Assembly: GCA_977017575.1 (NCBI GenBank)
Contig: CDRNVI010000039.1
Span: 558,001-622,000, forward strand
Origin: Paramoeba atlantica
Lineage: Eukaryota > Discosea
DNA length: 64,000 bases
Direction: 5' to 3'
Below the pieces are notes generated by a model, which was not told the DNA's origin, made no database searches, and was given only the letters and a program-made list of their open reading frames with translations. The position numbers and the translations under genes were made by a program. This document shows positions 1 through 10,341 of the stretch, one piece after another. Each line of letters opens with the position of its first letter. Position 1 is the first letter of the stretch.

Positions 1-151
1 TAAGCAAAAGTGACGGATAAATAACCTCTAGTTTTAATTAACGTTTCTTTACAGCAATAACTGTTCTACTCTAGTCTAAAAAAAGAACACCTTTAGCTTT
101 TCTACAGCCCTCAACCCAAGTCCTCACCTCCATAGGCTCATAGTAAACTGT

Positions 152-766
152 CTAGCAAACGGGCATGTGACCTAATTTTTGCAGTGTCACAAGATGGAGC
201 ATGTCACGCCGCTCGCATTCCATCGGGTCACATGAATACGTCGTCGCCTGACTCCCCTCTAGGAAGATACGCATCACGCTTAGGTGCCGTATCACAGAGG
301 AGTACTCCTCCTCCGAGGCAGCCTGACGGGCTTGTAGAAGAATCCTTTTCCATTTGTGGTTTAGATTCTGTAATTTCCGTTGTATGCTCTCGTAGCGGTG
401 CTCCACGGAGTCCTCCGTGGGTTCGGGACCGAACTGCGCACTCATGTCATCCATTAACTGCCCCTCCCGTCCGGAATACTGCAGCAGCAGGGAGGGGACC
501 AGTGTCGTGACCTCGTGCTCGGGATAGCCCCGACGAAGGAGATTCTCCAGTCGCCCCTGGACATCTAACATGCGGTGAAGGGGGAGGGAGCAGCACGCAC
601 ACGTCTTTCGCACCTCCGCACACGACGGCTCGCTGGTCTGCGCCTTTAACAGCATTTTGCAGTACTGCTGCTGGTGCTGTAGGTGAAGAAATTCCTGCCG
701 TCGTGCCTCACTCACCAGAATCACGGCCCTGGCGACGTTGTTGAGCTCTGGCTGAAGTGTTCTCAT
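152..766 (-). CDS. Hypothetical protein, 204 aa, helical
   Basis: I do not recognise this protein. It opens with ATG, is rich in Gln, Leu, Arg and Glu, and has long amphipathic helical stretches (roughly residues 15-45 and 120-175) that could form coiled coils. A Cys cluster (CACCSLPLH, about residue 56) could bind metal, but no second cysteine pair completes a classical finger. There is no signal peptide or membrane segment. It is on the same strand as every other host gene and is the last gene before the left edge, 473 bases downstream of SRP72. Codon use is somewhat GC-richer than in SRP72. I believe it is a gene; the function is unknown. Confidence 0.6.
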   Translation of the reverse strand: MRTLQPELNNVARAVILVSEARRQEFLHLQHQQQYCKMLLKAQTSEPSCAEVRKTCACCSLPLHRMLDVQGRLENLLRRGYPEHEVTTLVPSLLLQYSGREGQLMDDMSAQFGPEPTEDSVEHRYESIQRKLQNLNHKWKRILLQARQAASEEEYSSVIRHLSVMRIFLEGSQATTYSCDPMECERRDMLHLVTLQKLGHMPVC

Positions 767-1239
767 GAGGGAACAGGGAAGGGAAAGAGTGTTCTATGGA
801 TTGTAGTGTAGTTGGATCGGGGTACTCGTTTTTGCTTTTGAGCTCTCGCTGTACTAAAACCAGATAAGAGGAATAGGTTTACCATATAGAATGTCTGGGA
901 TTTCTCGTAGTAATGCTCCATGAGTCATACTGCATGACGTAATTCATGCGGAATACTGTATTCCGTATGCAACGTTGCTGCATGGAACCCAAGGATTACC
1001 GCATCTTAAATTTAAGATAAGATTAAATACAACAAAACGATGAAACATTTTTTTCAAAACTGCCTATGTAATACATAGGCAGTTTAACATACATTGTATG
1101 TTAAAGAGGGAAATTAAAAAGGAGGTTTTGGATGAGTCTCTTGCTATTCACGTAATACATGATTGTTCTAGGCATGCAATATGCACTATGCTGTCACAAT
1201 TTTCATCGTGAATACTGCAAACTCTCCAGCCGTGTTTTT
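767..1239. repeat. Intergenic stretch with a run of short perfect palindromes
   Basis: No gene is seen. The stretch holds several palindromes: CGGAATAC-T-GTATTCCG near 950-966; cttaaatttaag near 1004-1015; 14-base perfect arms at 1057-1070 and 1072-1085 around one base; and 11-base perfect arms at 1083-1093 and 1095-1105 around one base. The last two overlap by three bases. On the minus-strand transcript they fall between the SRP72 stop and the next gene, so they could fold as hairpins in a 3' UTR or intergenic spacer. Confidence 0.6.
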
Positions 1240-3090
1240 CTATACTTGTGTAGCTTCTATTAGCTTGTTATTAAAGGTCTCACGTTTCTCTTGAGCCAAC
1301 AATCTTCTTTCCTCAGCTAGACGGGCTAAAGTTTTCTTACCCAGTTTTTTCATGGAAGAACGTTCACTCAACGGCAACCAGCGATCGGGATCTAGCGGTA
1401 AATTTGTGCTTGTGTCAACTTTGTGGGCACGTGTTCGCTTTCTGCGCTTTTTAAGCATTTTATTTCTTAGGAAAGGTGATGCTGGTGCGCTGTGAGACTC
1501 TGTGGTGTAGTGTTTTACTCGGGGAAGGTCCTCTGTCTCGAGTGTCGATAATTCTGGTCGATCAGTTTCTTCGTCAGTAGACGTCAAACGCTCCGCGAAT
1601 AGTATAGCCTCGTCTGGATTGATTTCACTTAGTAGAAGAACAAGTTTCGCTAGAACCTCTTTGCTGGGAGAAATTTCAACAAGCTTTTTAAGAACTTTGA
1701 CCCCTTCATCAAGTTTCTTCGCAGAACTATACAATACGGCAAGTTCCTTCAAGAGAGCAAAGTAGGCACTACTTCCTTTTTTGTTCTCCCAGTATTTAAC
1801 ACCTTGCTCTAGTACATTGGCTGCTTTTGAAATCTGGTTACTTTTCTGTGCCATACGAGAAACTGTAAGAAGCAACGGTACGGAAAATCGTTTATTTTCA
1901 GGTAGATGACAGAGAACCAATTCCACAAGCTCAATTTTACCATGCAAGTCCCACAAACGTTGAGCGAGAAAAAGAATAAAGGTAAATTGATCCGAGCTAA
2001 AAGGCGTCGCGGTATCACACGGTAACTTTTTCAAGATTGTCGATACGAGTGCCGTCACTTTCTTCGGATAAATTGAAGTCATCACGTGAACATAGAGTTG
2101 CGCAGCAAGCAACTCATATGGATAATCCATGTAAAGATTTTTGGCTCGTTGTAAAGCAGTTTGATGATGACCTAGTCGCATCATATAGAATACGGTATTG
2201 TACTCTACCACAAAATTTTGACGTTTCGTAAGTTTACCACTGTGTTCTGTCAATGTACGCAGTCCTTTGATACATTGAAAAGTGTTGATCATATTGTTCA
2301 ATTTGATGCTGTTCATCTCTGTCACAACACATTCATTTTTGCTTAACTTCCGATTTAAGGACAATGCGTCACAGAGGCGTTTCGTACAAACGTTTTTGAG
2401 ACTCATCGCTACCGCAAGAAGCGTCACAAAGTTACTCGGCTCTTCCTCAACTGTACCGCGGTGGTTTTCCAAAAATTGATCGAGCGAACTTTCTTGTAAC
2501 CACAGTCTCATAGCTTCCTCGCTTTTTCCAATCGAGCTTAGTGCCACTCCAAGGTTGTTTCTGATATCAGGACTATCGAGATTCCTAAGCCAGGGATCAA
2601 GCTTTTCTAACTGAAGAGAACATTCCGATGCTTCAAATTCAGAAAGAATTGCTAATGAATTCACAACTAAAAGCTGTTTCAAATCTGTAGGAAGATCCTT
2701 CGAATTCAATAAGTCCTGGTACATTGCGAACGCATCTTCAAGTTTAGAGCTTCGATACATGCATTGTGCAGAAAGAAGTGAGAGTGGCATCTGGGCGTCC
2801 GTAGTTGAAGATGAAAATCTTCCTATTACTTCAAAGCAATCCAAGTAGCGCTCGCAACGGTAGTAGGCGTAAGCCAGTGCCAGTGGATAGGGGTTATGTT
2901 GTGAATAGGACTCCAAAAATGAGCATATGTCTGAAAAGTGTCCCTTCTCCATTAGAGCATTTAGTTTCTGTCGTATACCTACTTCATTGTAAAGGTTCAA
3001 CTTTAGCACTCTCTCAGAGAGAGCAAGCATTTCTTCAGGATCTTCCACTTGATGCAGTTTTTCCGCCAAAGTTTTTTCAATTTGAGACAT
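1240..3090 (-). CDS. SRP72: Signal recognition particle subunit SRP72
   Basis: SRP72 is the TPR-rich scaffold of the signal recognition particle; it pairs with SRP68 on SRP RNA and acts in the cytosol in targeting ribosomes to the ER. The 616-residue protein begins at the ATG giving MSQIEKTLAEKL; the frame is open further upstream but has no better start. Helical TPR-like repeats fill about residues 1-530, including LALAYAYYRCERY and NNLGVALSSIGKSEEAM. The basic C-terminal block KKRRKRTRAHK followed by LDPDRWLPLSERS matches the family's RNA-binding motif (PDPERWLPxRER). Length is close to the usual 620-670. Identification is firm from this C-terminal signature. Confidence 0.9.
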   Translation of the reverse strand: MSQIEKTLAEKLHQVEDPEEMLALSERVLKLNLYNEVGIRQKLNALMEKGHFSDICSFLESYSQHNPYPLALAYAYYRCERYLDCFEVIGRFSSSTTDAQMPLSLLSAQCMYRSSKLEDAFAMYQDLLNSKDLPTDLKQLLVVNSLAILSEFEASECSLQLEKLDPWLRNLDSPDIRNNLGVALSSIGKSEEAMRLWLQESSLDQFLENHRGTVEEEPSNFVTLLAVAMSLKNVCTKRLCDALSLNRKLSKNECVVTEMNSIKLNNMINTFQCIKGLRTLTEHSGKLTKRQNFVVEYNTVFYMMRLGHHQTALQRAKNLYMDYPYELLAAQLYVHVMTSIYPKKVTALVSTILKKLPCDTATPFSSDQFTFILFLAQRLWDLHGKIELVELVLCHLPENKRFSVPLLLTVSRMAQKSNQISKAANVLEQGVKYWENKKGSSAYFALLKELAVLYSSAKKLDEGVKVLKKLVEISPSKEVLAKLVLLLSEINPDEAILFAERLTSTDEETDRPELSTLETEDLPRVKHYTTESHSAPASPFLRNKMLKKRRKRTRAHKVDTSTNLPLDPDRWLPLSERSSMKKLGKKTLARLAEERRLLAQEKRETFNNKLIEATQV

Positions 3091-3472
3091 AAAAATAATT
3101 GAAGACTTGAAGACAAAAAGAATATCGTAGAAAAATTGCGCAGAATAGAGGAACAAGTTGAAAAGAATAGAATATTGCAATAAAAAAGTAACAGGTGCAA
3201 ACGTGACACCAAACCGTGAAAAAGTTTATAATTTCGCCCGTTTATTGAATGTGAACTACTCCGACGGAGTACGACACCAGTACGACACTGGCTAAAAACA
3301 ATGTGAACCATCTCAAATTTGTCACTCTACCTTCAGATTGCTAAAAGGCTTCTTTTTCAGTACATTTGTGAATACAATACTGCAATCAGACTTCCGGAGC
3401 ACCCATAGTATAAAAAATCAGCAAAACGTCAATTCCAATCATGATGTAAGGCATGCATGAACCATTAATTTT

Positions 3473-3811
3473 CTAAATTCCGACACAATACACCGTGACA
3501 ATGCATATCATTTCCGGTAATTCATGCTTTACGGTTGATGAAAAGTCGCACGACGCATCCCAATGGCATGCTGAAGCAGCGTGTACACCAGCACCCTTAT
3601 TTTGTAATATTACGCACGAAGTTATGTATTTCCGAGGTGCGCTACTGAGCTCCAGGTATTTTTTTGTGCAGGCTTCTACGATTTGACCGCACCACTGCTG
3701 CACTTGGCTGTGCTGATACGGCGCATTTTCAGGAATAATTTCCGTAACAAGAGATTTGGTAGCTTCCGCTATTTCGTCAGAAGTAAGAACAGAGGCGCTC
3801 GGAGAAGTCAT
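3473..3811 (-). CDS. Tctex-type dynein light chain (DYNLT1-like)
   Basis: A 112-residue protein of the Tctex1 family, homodimeric light chains that bind dynein intermediate chains and cargo, here possibly axonemal or intraflagellar. The whole length matches: YQHSQVQQWCGQIVEACTKK in the helical half, then the beta-strand dimer half KYITSCVILQNKGAGVHAAS and FSSTVKHELPEMICIVTVY, with the conserved C-terminal V-x-V-Y-x-V-x-I ending. ATG start; length is exactly typical. It lies 382 bases upstream of SRP72 in transcription order. Which paralogue (cytoplasmic or flagellar) cannot be told from one sequence. Confidence 0.93.
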   Translation of the reverse strand: MTSPSASVLTSDEIAEATKSLVTEIIPENAPYQHSQVQQWCGQIVEACTKKYLELSSAPRKYITSCVILQNKGAGVHAASACHWDASCDFSSTVKHELPEMICIVTVYCVGI

Positions 3812-5064
3812 AAGACTATAATAAATTTAGGTGAGACAAAGAAAGTTTGTAGAACAAATCCTACTCCCCGTCATAATTCTTTACACGGTACATTCTGTGG
3901 GTCTTTGAGTCCGGACCCAGCTCCTCGGACCCACGGGTTCACTTAGGAACTATTCTTAGGGCTACAATAAAAAGCTATCTGCGAAATACACCTAAAAGGG
4001 TAAGTCGAGTACCCACCCAGCTGGGTGAGTGTACCCGCTTACCCGCACTTAGCTACACTTACCCGCTGGTCTATCCCTGGTCTAGGGAGACGCTATGAAA
4101 TTATTTATATGTTGGTGGGCATGTGACTGAGTTGGGTGTCACTTTGGTTGTACAAGTATAATTTTGCAAGAACGCGTTTTTGTATACATTGAACGTATAA
4201 AATCGTGCAAATGTTTTAGATCTGTACGTTCCCGCTGCTTTTAAGTCTCTTTAAAAAAAGAAAAAAAGACACAGATGTTTTTACAAAGTAATAAAAATAT
4301 TTTTAATAATTTTTCTATTTTTTTGGCCTAAGCGCTTATTCTCTGACCAGGGCGTACAAGGGATCAATATGGGAAAATGCTCTTTTCCACGGGAACGAGA
4401 TCTCTCGTATGCAATAAAAATGAGCAAAAATATGGAAATCAATTTGATATCGTGTACTTGTATCAGTCTGTTAAAGGGTTGGCATGCTATCATGACTGTA
4501 AAGTTCATGCAAAAGATTGGCATCATAAATAAGGAAAGGTTTTGAAGGGTTCGAAAGGTTCTCTTAGGTGAATACATGTACTAAACCGTGTTCCGGGTTA
4601 TTGAGCCCCCCCTGCACAATAACTGGCTCTAGGCACAATACGTGGCTCTTGGCACAATAACTTAATATTGGAAAAACCAAAAAAACGGCAAAAAAAATTT
4701 AATTTAAAAAAAAATTAAGTGTGCGCGTACACTTATTATTCCAATTTTTTAAATTGGCAGTGGACTTCAAAAAATGCTACCCCAGCCTAAACACCAATTT
4801 TTTGAAATGCTTAGCCGAAACGTCTGGTGCTCCGTATTGATCAAAACTTTTGGAGGGCCCCATCTTCGCTTAAAGCTGTAAAAGGAAAACACGATCATTG
4901 AAGTCCACAAACTCTTGAAATGCGTTTCAAAAAAACGCGTAAAAAATATAGCAATGCAAAGTAAGAATTTTGACGCAAACATTTTCTATCTCATATCCGT
5001 AATCATTGTAACATGATTGTCTTTCGCTGCAAATAATCGTCTGTTTATGACTTGAAAGCACATC
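3812..5064. repeat. Gene-free 1.25-kb spacer with decayed repeat copies
   Basis: No supported gene. Near 3990-4075 there are repeated acccgctt/acccacc words and a perfect palindrome cacccagctgggtg. Positions 4350-4425 resemble the right terminal repeat of the element at 33502-34572 (shared word gggaacgagatctct followed by aaaaatgagcaaaaa), so they are probably a decayed copy. Positions 4580-4660 carry TTCCGGGTTATTG and repeated CACAATAA words like the mini-palindrome at 10078-10149. The rest is AT-rich with A and T runs. Confidence 0.5.
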
Positions 5065-5448
5065 TCATTCCTTGGAGGGGACCACCATATTTGGGATCCG
5101 ATCATTAATATCATAGACTTGTGAGCATTCAGGACAAGTCATCGTCCCATTCAAAATCTCATAGCAATTCAAAGCCTTGTGCACGGCCTCCATTTCTGGT
5201 GAAGACAAAACTTCGGACTCGCAGGATTCGGGTATAGACACGGGAAGCTCCATGTGAATCGGAAGGCCTTCGATAGCAGCTCGTAAGGCTTTAAAATCAA
5301 GCCGATTCAATAAATTTTGGATGAAAGCTTCGTCAAAATCACATTCTACGTACTCTACTTCGTCCTGCGAGGATACCTGAAGGGCTAGGGGATAGCCCAA
5401 ACTGCAGCAGTTGACACATTGTAAAAAATTGTGTGTCAGTAGCCTCAT
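5065..5448 (-). CDS. TRM112: Trm112 methyltransferase activator
   Basis: Trm112 is the small zinc-binding partner that stabilises several methyltransferases (tRNA Trm9 and Trm11, 18S rRNA Bud23, release-factor Mtq2). The 127-residue product starts at the ATG giving MRLLTHNFLQC; the frame extends upstream but that extension is not family-like. Signatures are the N-terminal MRLLTHNFLQCxxxxC, the central LLNRLDFKALRAAIEGLP, and the C-terminal ALNCYEILNGTMTCPECSQVY followed by RIPNMV, which is the classical Trm112 ending. The zinc site can be formed from Cys in the N-terminal segment and the CPEC pair. Length fits the family (about 120-135). Confidence 0.95.
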   Translation of the reverse strand: MRLLTHNFLQCVNCCSLGYPLALQVSSQDEVEYVECDFDEAFIQNLLNRLDFKALRAAIEGLPIHMELPVSIPESCESEVLSSPEMEAVHKALNCYEILNGTMTCPECSQVYDINDRIPNMVVPSKE

Positions 5449-5854
5449 GGTGTACAAAGTATAGAAAACCCAAAGAAGAAGAGGAAAAGCCCATTTATGT
5501 GCTTTTTGTATGATAGTGCATAATACAATATGCGGAGTACTAAGTTGTAAGTGCCATGTGGAAATCGTAGTCAATTTATTGCAGAGTTCTAAGTATGTAG
5601 AGAATAAAAAATCAGATATTACTGCAGGATACGTAACATTTTATCTGGAAAGCTATTATTAGTCCTGTAAGTATGCTATTCGTGTCACGTGAGTCAAGCA
5701 AAAGATACTGGTGTGAACCCCCTACGCCCACCACCTAGGCCCTAAGGTTATTAGTAACCTTAGTAACTATGGCTACTCATTGCTTCAAAAAAACGCGTGA
5801 CATTTATATGTAGGGATTGCTTTCCAAGATAAAAAAAATGAAATAGTTATGACC

Positions 5855-7165
5855 CTACGCATACAGACCTTGCGGAGCACCTTTGTTTTTTCGGTATAAA
5901 ACGTTCTCCTTCGCCTTGAGGAAATCAGCCTGGCTGACCTTCATGCGACGCTCTCGCAGTGCTAACAAACCAGCCTCCGTGCACATGGCCTGTATATCGG
6001 CCCCAGACATTTCATCACGTGCCATAACAAATTCTGAAAGATCGACATCCTCTGTGAGTGCCATTTTCCCCGTATGTATGTCAAAAATCATCTTTTTCGT
6101 TTTTTGGTCTGGAAGAGGAAACTCAATTTTTCGATCAATTCGCCCGGGTCTTAACAATGCGGGATCCAACGTCTCAATTCTGTTGGTTGCCATAATTACC
6201 TTTACCTCACTGTGAATGTCAAAGCCATCCAATTGATTCAAAAGTTCCAACATTGTTCTTTGAATCTCTCGTTCCCCGCTGCTGGAGGCATCGTAACGCT
6301 TCGTCCCTACCGCGTCAATTTCATCAATAAACACGACCGAGGGAGAGTTTTCTTCTGCGACACGAAAGAGTTCTCTCACCAACTTCGGCCCGTCTCCAAG
6401 ATACTTCTGAATTAGTTCAGAACCAACAACACGCAGGAAAGTGGCGTGTGTTTGATTCGCTACTGCCTTGGCTAGAAGAGTCTTTCCGGTACCAGGTGCC
6501 CCGTACAGTATTACCCCTTTAGGAGGTTTGATACCAATTTCCTCATAGAGCTCTGGATGGGTTAGGGGATACTCAACAGCTTCCTTGATTTCTTGAATCT
6601 GATTTTCCAAGCCTCCAATATCGGCGTAGGACTCTTGTGGGGCTTTCTCTACCTTCATTACACTCACGAGAGGGTCGGCATCATCTTCTAGAACGCCCAC
6701 CACCGCATAGGTTTTATTATGAATCAAGACACTACACCCAGGCTCGATAAGTTCCTTGTCCACAAAGCTCATGACGGGAACATAGTGCTCCCCAATGCTC
6801 TCTACAATGGCATGCTGATCATCCACCATCTCCTCAAGCGTCGCAACCTGCAAAGGCATTCCTTGAATTTCCTGTACTTTACGCAATTCCTGTTCCACTG
6901 CACTGGGCGCCGCTGTTGTATCGGTGTCACCAAAGGAGTCAATAAACTCTTCCTCCATAAGCAAGTAATCCTTAATTCGGGCGAGCCTTAGGGCTTTAAG
7001 CCTACAAGCTTTAGCTGGATACACCTTTGGGAGACGTGAGATCGCTGCTTGGGTTCGTTTCTTCTTTTTCTTTCCAACAGTAGGGGCTGCAGGAGGCTCC
7101 CATTTTCGCTTTTCCTCCGTGTTGCCGTCATCGTTAGCTCCTATATTGCTCTGGGACTGTCCCAT
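5855..7165 (-). CDS. RPT2: 26S proteasome regulatory ATPase RPT2
   Basis: An AAA+ ATPase of the 19S base that unfolds substrates and opens the 20S gate. The start chosen gives MGQSQS, the conserved N-myristoylation signal of RPT2; an in-frame ATG four codons earlier would hide it. In order: lysine-rich N-terminus, coiled coil and OB domain (about 60-170), then the AAA domain with Walker A GAPGTGKT (about 222), Walker B VVFIDEID (about 277), [22 protein letters not shown], and the C-terminal ...GLYA, an HbYX-type tail used to dock in the alpha ring. At 436 aa it is the usual length. The AG immediately upstream of the ATG is a good trans-splice acceptor. Confidence 0.97.
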   Translation of the reverse strand: MGQSQSNIGANDDGNTEEKRKWEPPAAPTVGKKKKKRTQAAISRLPKVYPAKACRLKALRLARIKDYLLMEEEFIDSFGDTDTTAAPSAVEQELRKVQEIQGMPLQVATLEEMVDDQHAIVESIGEHYVPVMSFVDKELIEPGCSVLIHNKTYAVVGVLEDDADPLVSVMKVEKAPQESYADIGGLENQIQEIKEAVEYPLTHPELYEEIGIKPPKGVILYGAPGTGKTLLAKAVANQTHATFLRVVGSELIQKYLGDGPKLVRELFRVAEENSPSVVFIDEIDAVGTKRYDASSSGEREIQRTMLELLNQLDGFDIHSEVKVIMATNRIETLDPALLRPGRIDRKIEFPLPDQKTKKMIFDIHTGKMALTEDVDLSEFVMARDEMSGADIQAMCTEAGLLALRERRMKVSQADFLKAKENVLYRKNKGAPQGLYA

Positions 7166-7166
7166 T

Positions 7167-7225
7167 CTGCGAAACAAAATAAAAGTCAGAAAAATATCAG
7201 AAAAAAGAAAAATAGCAGTGTTCTA
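7167..7225 (-). promoter_or_regulatory. Candidate spliced-leader acceptor of RPT2
   Basis: On the minus strand a T/C-rich tract of about 50 bases ends in CGCAG one base before the RPT2 ATG. In kinetoplastids a polypyrimidine tract followed by the first AG marks the trans-splice site, so the 5' UTR beyond the spliced leader would be only one base. This is inferred from sequence, with no transcript evidence. Confidence 0.5.
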
Positions 7226-7508
7226 TCTACATTAAGACTAAATACATTAAGAACCCAAGATATACACAATCAATATCTGACATGTTTATTATCCAGATCA
7301 GTATCGTTTTTATCTCTTGCTGTCATACGAAACTTAGTAAAGCTACTGTATCCAGATAATTTGTACAACTAGATGTTGGTTCCCTATTGCTGACGATTAT
7401 AAGTGTATGAAGGACGATACCACAGAAAGCAAGATCGTAATTTCCTTCAGAAATGCAGCACAAGCGTTTTGCTGTACAAATATGCGACAGCATATGTAAT
7501 GAGTGTGT

Positions 7509-7835
7509 TTATCTTGCCTGTAAGTCTCGTCGCATTTCTTCAGCTTTACGGTTATAATGGCGGATATCATAGAGTTCTTGAGTTTTGTAGCTAGCAAAAT
7601 CTTTCCGATTCTGTGCCGCAATATCGCTCCATATTGGGTAGAGTTCTTTCATGCGATTCCATAACTTGTAATTTGCATATACGCAGAATGTGAGCCAAAT
7701 ACCGGAGAACACTCTACATGGGTGTTGACGAATGTACTTAGCAGGATCAAAATTCCGAATGGCAGTCAACACAGTCATGGCGTTGTGGCTAAAGAATAGG
7801 GTACTGTAGCTATCAAAACAGTATAGAGACGACAT
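7509..7835 (-). CDS. Small hypothetical membrane protein, 108 aa
   Basis: I do not recognise this protein. From the ATG giving MSSLYCF it has one likely membrane segment (FSGIWLTFCVYANYKLW, about residues 44-60) flanked upstream by YIRQHPCR and followed by a charged helical tail (IAAQNRKDFASYKTQELYD... RKAEEMRRDLQAR). The layout of a short N-terminus, one helix and a basic coiled tail is like that of many small mitochondrial inner-membrane subunits, but that is only inference. It lies 91 bases downstream of the J-domain gene and about 340 bases upstream of RPT2. The in-frame ATG six codons upstream is also possible. Confidence 0.6.
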   Translation of the reverse strand: MSSLYCFDSYSTLFFSHNAMTVLTAIRNFDPAKYIRQHPCRVFSGIWLTFCVYANYKLWNRMKELYPIWSDIAAQNRKDFASYKTQELYDIRHYNRKAEEMRRDLQAR

Positions 7836-7925
7836 GAGTCGAAGAAAAGTCAAGAATTTATTGTATATCCCGAATGAAAAGAATTTATTTAGTTTTATAG
7901 TTGAACAAACTCCGAGGATCGTGTT

Positions 7926-9974
7926 TTACGAAGAGCGATGCATTACACTTTGTTCGAGGCGTGGAATGTCAGGTCTACTTTCAATCCAATCATTAAGGTC
8001 CGACGGACTGATGTTCCAGGGAAGGTAAAGTTCACCTTTCGCAGATATTGAAATAGAGGTATTTTCCGGGGCTACTAATATGCAAAGAAAATCGTTGTCA
8101 CAAGACTTTGTCTGCTCTTGTGTACGTTTCTTCTCAAATTCGTGGCCGAGATCTTCGTAAAGAACTCTATTTTCAAGTGACGTGCGACAGTTAGAGTTAG
8201 CGAACGCCTGAATAAATGTGTAAAGTTGATCCATCGCAACACGTGGTGAGGACCTTTTTAGTATGGATCGAATGTGCATCTCTCGAAGGTCGGTTTCAAT
8301 GAGATCCCGTACCTGACAACAGGCAGCTACGTATTGAAACCACACGTTAAAGAATCTCTGACTTGATATGTTTGAATTGTCTAAAATAGCAATACTAGTG
8401 TCCATGGCTGCTCCTGCTTCACACCACCAAAAGTCTTGAGGGATATGGTCCACCAGAGCACCAGTGCCAGACACGAAATCACTTTTATGAACGTCACAAC
8501 CCTGAGAAAACAAGCGCAAGGGAAGTTTTGCTCCACCTAACCTTTTCATAAAGATTAACTCCTCCTCATCGGCAAACCCATATGTGCGCGTGAAAAATCT
8601 TCGACTAGAATCCGGAAGTTTCTGTCGTAAATAATATACTTGGGCTCTTACGTGTTTTCTTTTTATTAAGCGGGTTTCAAGTTTCTTTGAAGCCTCCTCC
8701 AGGCCCTTCAGAAAAGGAACATAAGACGAGCACAAACATATTCTAACAATATACTTTGGAATGCGTGAATTAGAGGGCTCTGTTGGGTCTTTCGATACGA
8801 CCACTCGAAGATTTCCATTGTCATCCGTTGTGTTTTCTCGAGGCAGATCAAGCTGGACACGAGTGACAGTGCCCGTAGTAAGATTTTTAAGTGATACGCT
8901 TGCATCGCCATCTAAATCACATTCGGTACCATCAGAATCTAACGAAGCGGAACGAATAGATTGCGAATCCGTTTCTGTCGCAGAAACAGCGTGCATTCCA
9001 AGCTCACGCAGGCATACTGATCGTCGAACATTAGAAGTCTCGTTTTGTTCACCAATAGTAATGCTTTGAGCAAGATTTTCAATCACCTCCACCTTTTTCC
9101 GCATTTCTTGAATTCCCTCGGAATATAAGTCTAAGGGAACGTGAAAGGGAATACCGCTCCATTGGAGTGCAAGGATGTCCAAACATTTTTGAACCCGTTT
9201 TTTGAGAGTAAAATATTCTATCGAAATACACTCCAATTTATGAACAGTATCGGAGTTTAGTTCAGAAACCGTAAAGTCACTATGGGGTTTGCGAATTCTC
9301 AAAGAGGAACTGTACTCCACAGTCTCCGAATCACACGATTCTTGTTTTTCTTTCCGCGAAAAATTAAGGTTTAACTTTATAGCTCCTACGAGCAGAAGTG
9401 GTTTTGGGGATACTGGTAGATTCACAGTGCTATCTCTTTGGCGAAAACATTCACGAATAATAAGTGGCATTGTTTTGTTTACTTTTGCGAGTTCTTGATT
9501 AGCCACATGAAGATTGTTAATTAGGTTATTGCCTGCATCAACAAATGTGAAGCAAGATTGTGGAAGATCCAAGTGTAGTTGAGTCTCAAATTCGGTCTCT
9601 GAGCTAAGCATTCGACAAGCATCAACAAGATGGCGACGGATTTGATCACTCAAGAGCGTGCGCGTTTTGCATTCTTGTGCTATACGGTGCCAGGACCATT
9701 TACGTGCATGTACTGTGTGAGTGCCACAAGCACCCTGTTCTCGTACATTGTGTCCATACCTTTTCAGGTATACGCTTGCTTTCATCTCACGTAGCAAGGT
9801 ATGATAGGCTGACGTAAGAGCGCAAAATTTTTCAGGTGCATTGCTCTCCTTAGAGACATCTGGATGCATCTTCAATACGGAGGCGAAATATGCGTTGCGC
9901 AGTTGACTGGTAGTTTTGACTGGCCCTGATAATCCGAGCACTTTCCACAGACTGCTAGCCAAAGGTTTCTTCAT
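7926..9974 (-). CDS. J-domain protein, 682 aa
   Basis: The first 70 residues form a DnaJ-type domain: LWKVLGLSGPVKTTSQLRNAY, then the diagnostic HPD (KMHPDVSKES) and an FCALTSAYHTLL third helix. J-domains stimulate Hsp70 ATPases. The remaining 600 residues lack the glycine-rich and zinc-finger regions of type I/II J-proteins, so this is a type III protein of unknown client. The basic, hydroxylated N-terminus (MKKPLASSLWK) may be a mitochondrial presequence. The overall plan vaguely recalls the TCAIM group (a degenerate J-like domain plus a long C-terminal domain), but I cannot confirm this. The J-domain is certain; the specific role is unknown. Confidence 0.85.
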   Translation of the reverse strand: MKKPLASSLWKVLGLSGPVKTTSQLRNAYFASVLKMHPDVSKESNAPEKFCALTSAYHTLLREMKASVYLKRYGHNVREQGACGTHTVHARKWSWHRIAQECKTRTLLSDQIRRHLVDACRMLSSETEFETQLHLDLPQSCFTFVDAGNNLINNLHVANQELAKVNKTMPLIIRECFRQRDSTVNLPVSPKPLLLVGAIKLNLNFSRKEKQESCDSETVEYSSSLRIRKPHSDFTVSELNSDTVHKLECISIEYFTLKKRVQKCLDILALQWSGIPFHVPLDLYSEGIQEMRKKVEVIENLAQSITIGEQNETSNVRRSVCLRELGMHAVSATETDSQSIRSASLDSDGTECDLDGDASVSLKNLTTGTVTRVQLDLPRENTTDDNGNLRVVVSKDPTEPSNSRIPKYIVRICLCSSYVPFLKGLEEASKKLETRLIKRKHVRAQVYYLRQKLPDSSRRFFTRTYGFADEEELIFMKRLGGAKLPLRLFSQGCDVHKSDFVSGTGALVDHIPQDFWWCEAGAAMDTSIAILDNSNISSQRFFNVWFQYVAACCQVRDLIETDLREMHIRSILKRSSPRVAMDQLYTFIQAFANSNCRTSLENRVLYEDLGHEFEKKRTQEQTKSCDNDFLCILVAPENTSISISAKGELYLPWNISPSDLNDWIESRPDIPRLEQSVMHRSS

Positions 9975-10077
9975 GGAAACGGAGCAAAAAGACTTCGAAA
10001 GTCTCTTCTATACGAAACGCCCATGCTAATATAATTGTATATAGAAACAGTTATCAGCTGTATAGACTACCTAACTA

Positions 10078-10149
10078 AACCACCATCCGGGTTATTGTAC
10101 ATAGGAGGTACAATAAGTGCCCCTGGGTACAATAATCCGGACGGTGGTT
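10078..10149. mobile_element. 72-base palindromic mini-element
   Basis: Two 23-base inverted arms (10078-10100 and 10127-10149), each beginning AACCACC and ending inward in ATTGTAC, differ at two positions and enclose 26 bases. GTACAATA-type words recur three times in the element. A related word set is at 4580-4660. It may be a tiny MITE or a hairpin in the NLE1-to-J-protein spacer. The flanking TA is present on the left and is CA on the right. The rest of the 367-base spacer shows nothing else. Confidence 0.5.
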
Positions 10150-10341
10150 CAATATATTTCGTGCCTAATAGGGTGTTCAGAATACGTGTACATAATACTC
10201 TACAGTAGCTAACCTTTTTCACGGAATTAAACATGTATCACATTCCGGAGTTCCACCTCCTTCGGAAGCTTGAAGCGAAGTTAAACCGAGAAATATTACA
10301 CCGAATGATATTTACCCTTACTCCCATGGTATTCATCACTC

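Noticed and set aside
4281-4577. 98-codon minus-strand frame
   Set aside because: It overlaps sequence resembling a transposon end and has no ordered-protein character; judged non-coding.
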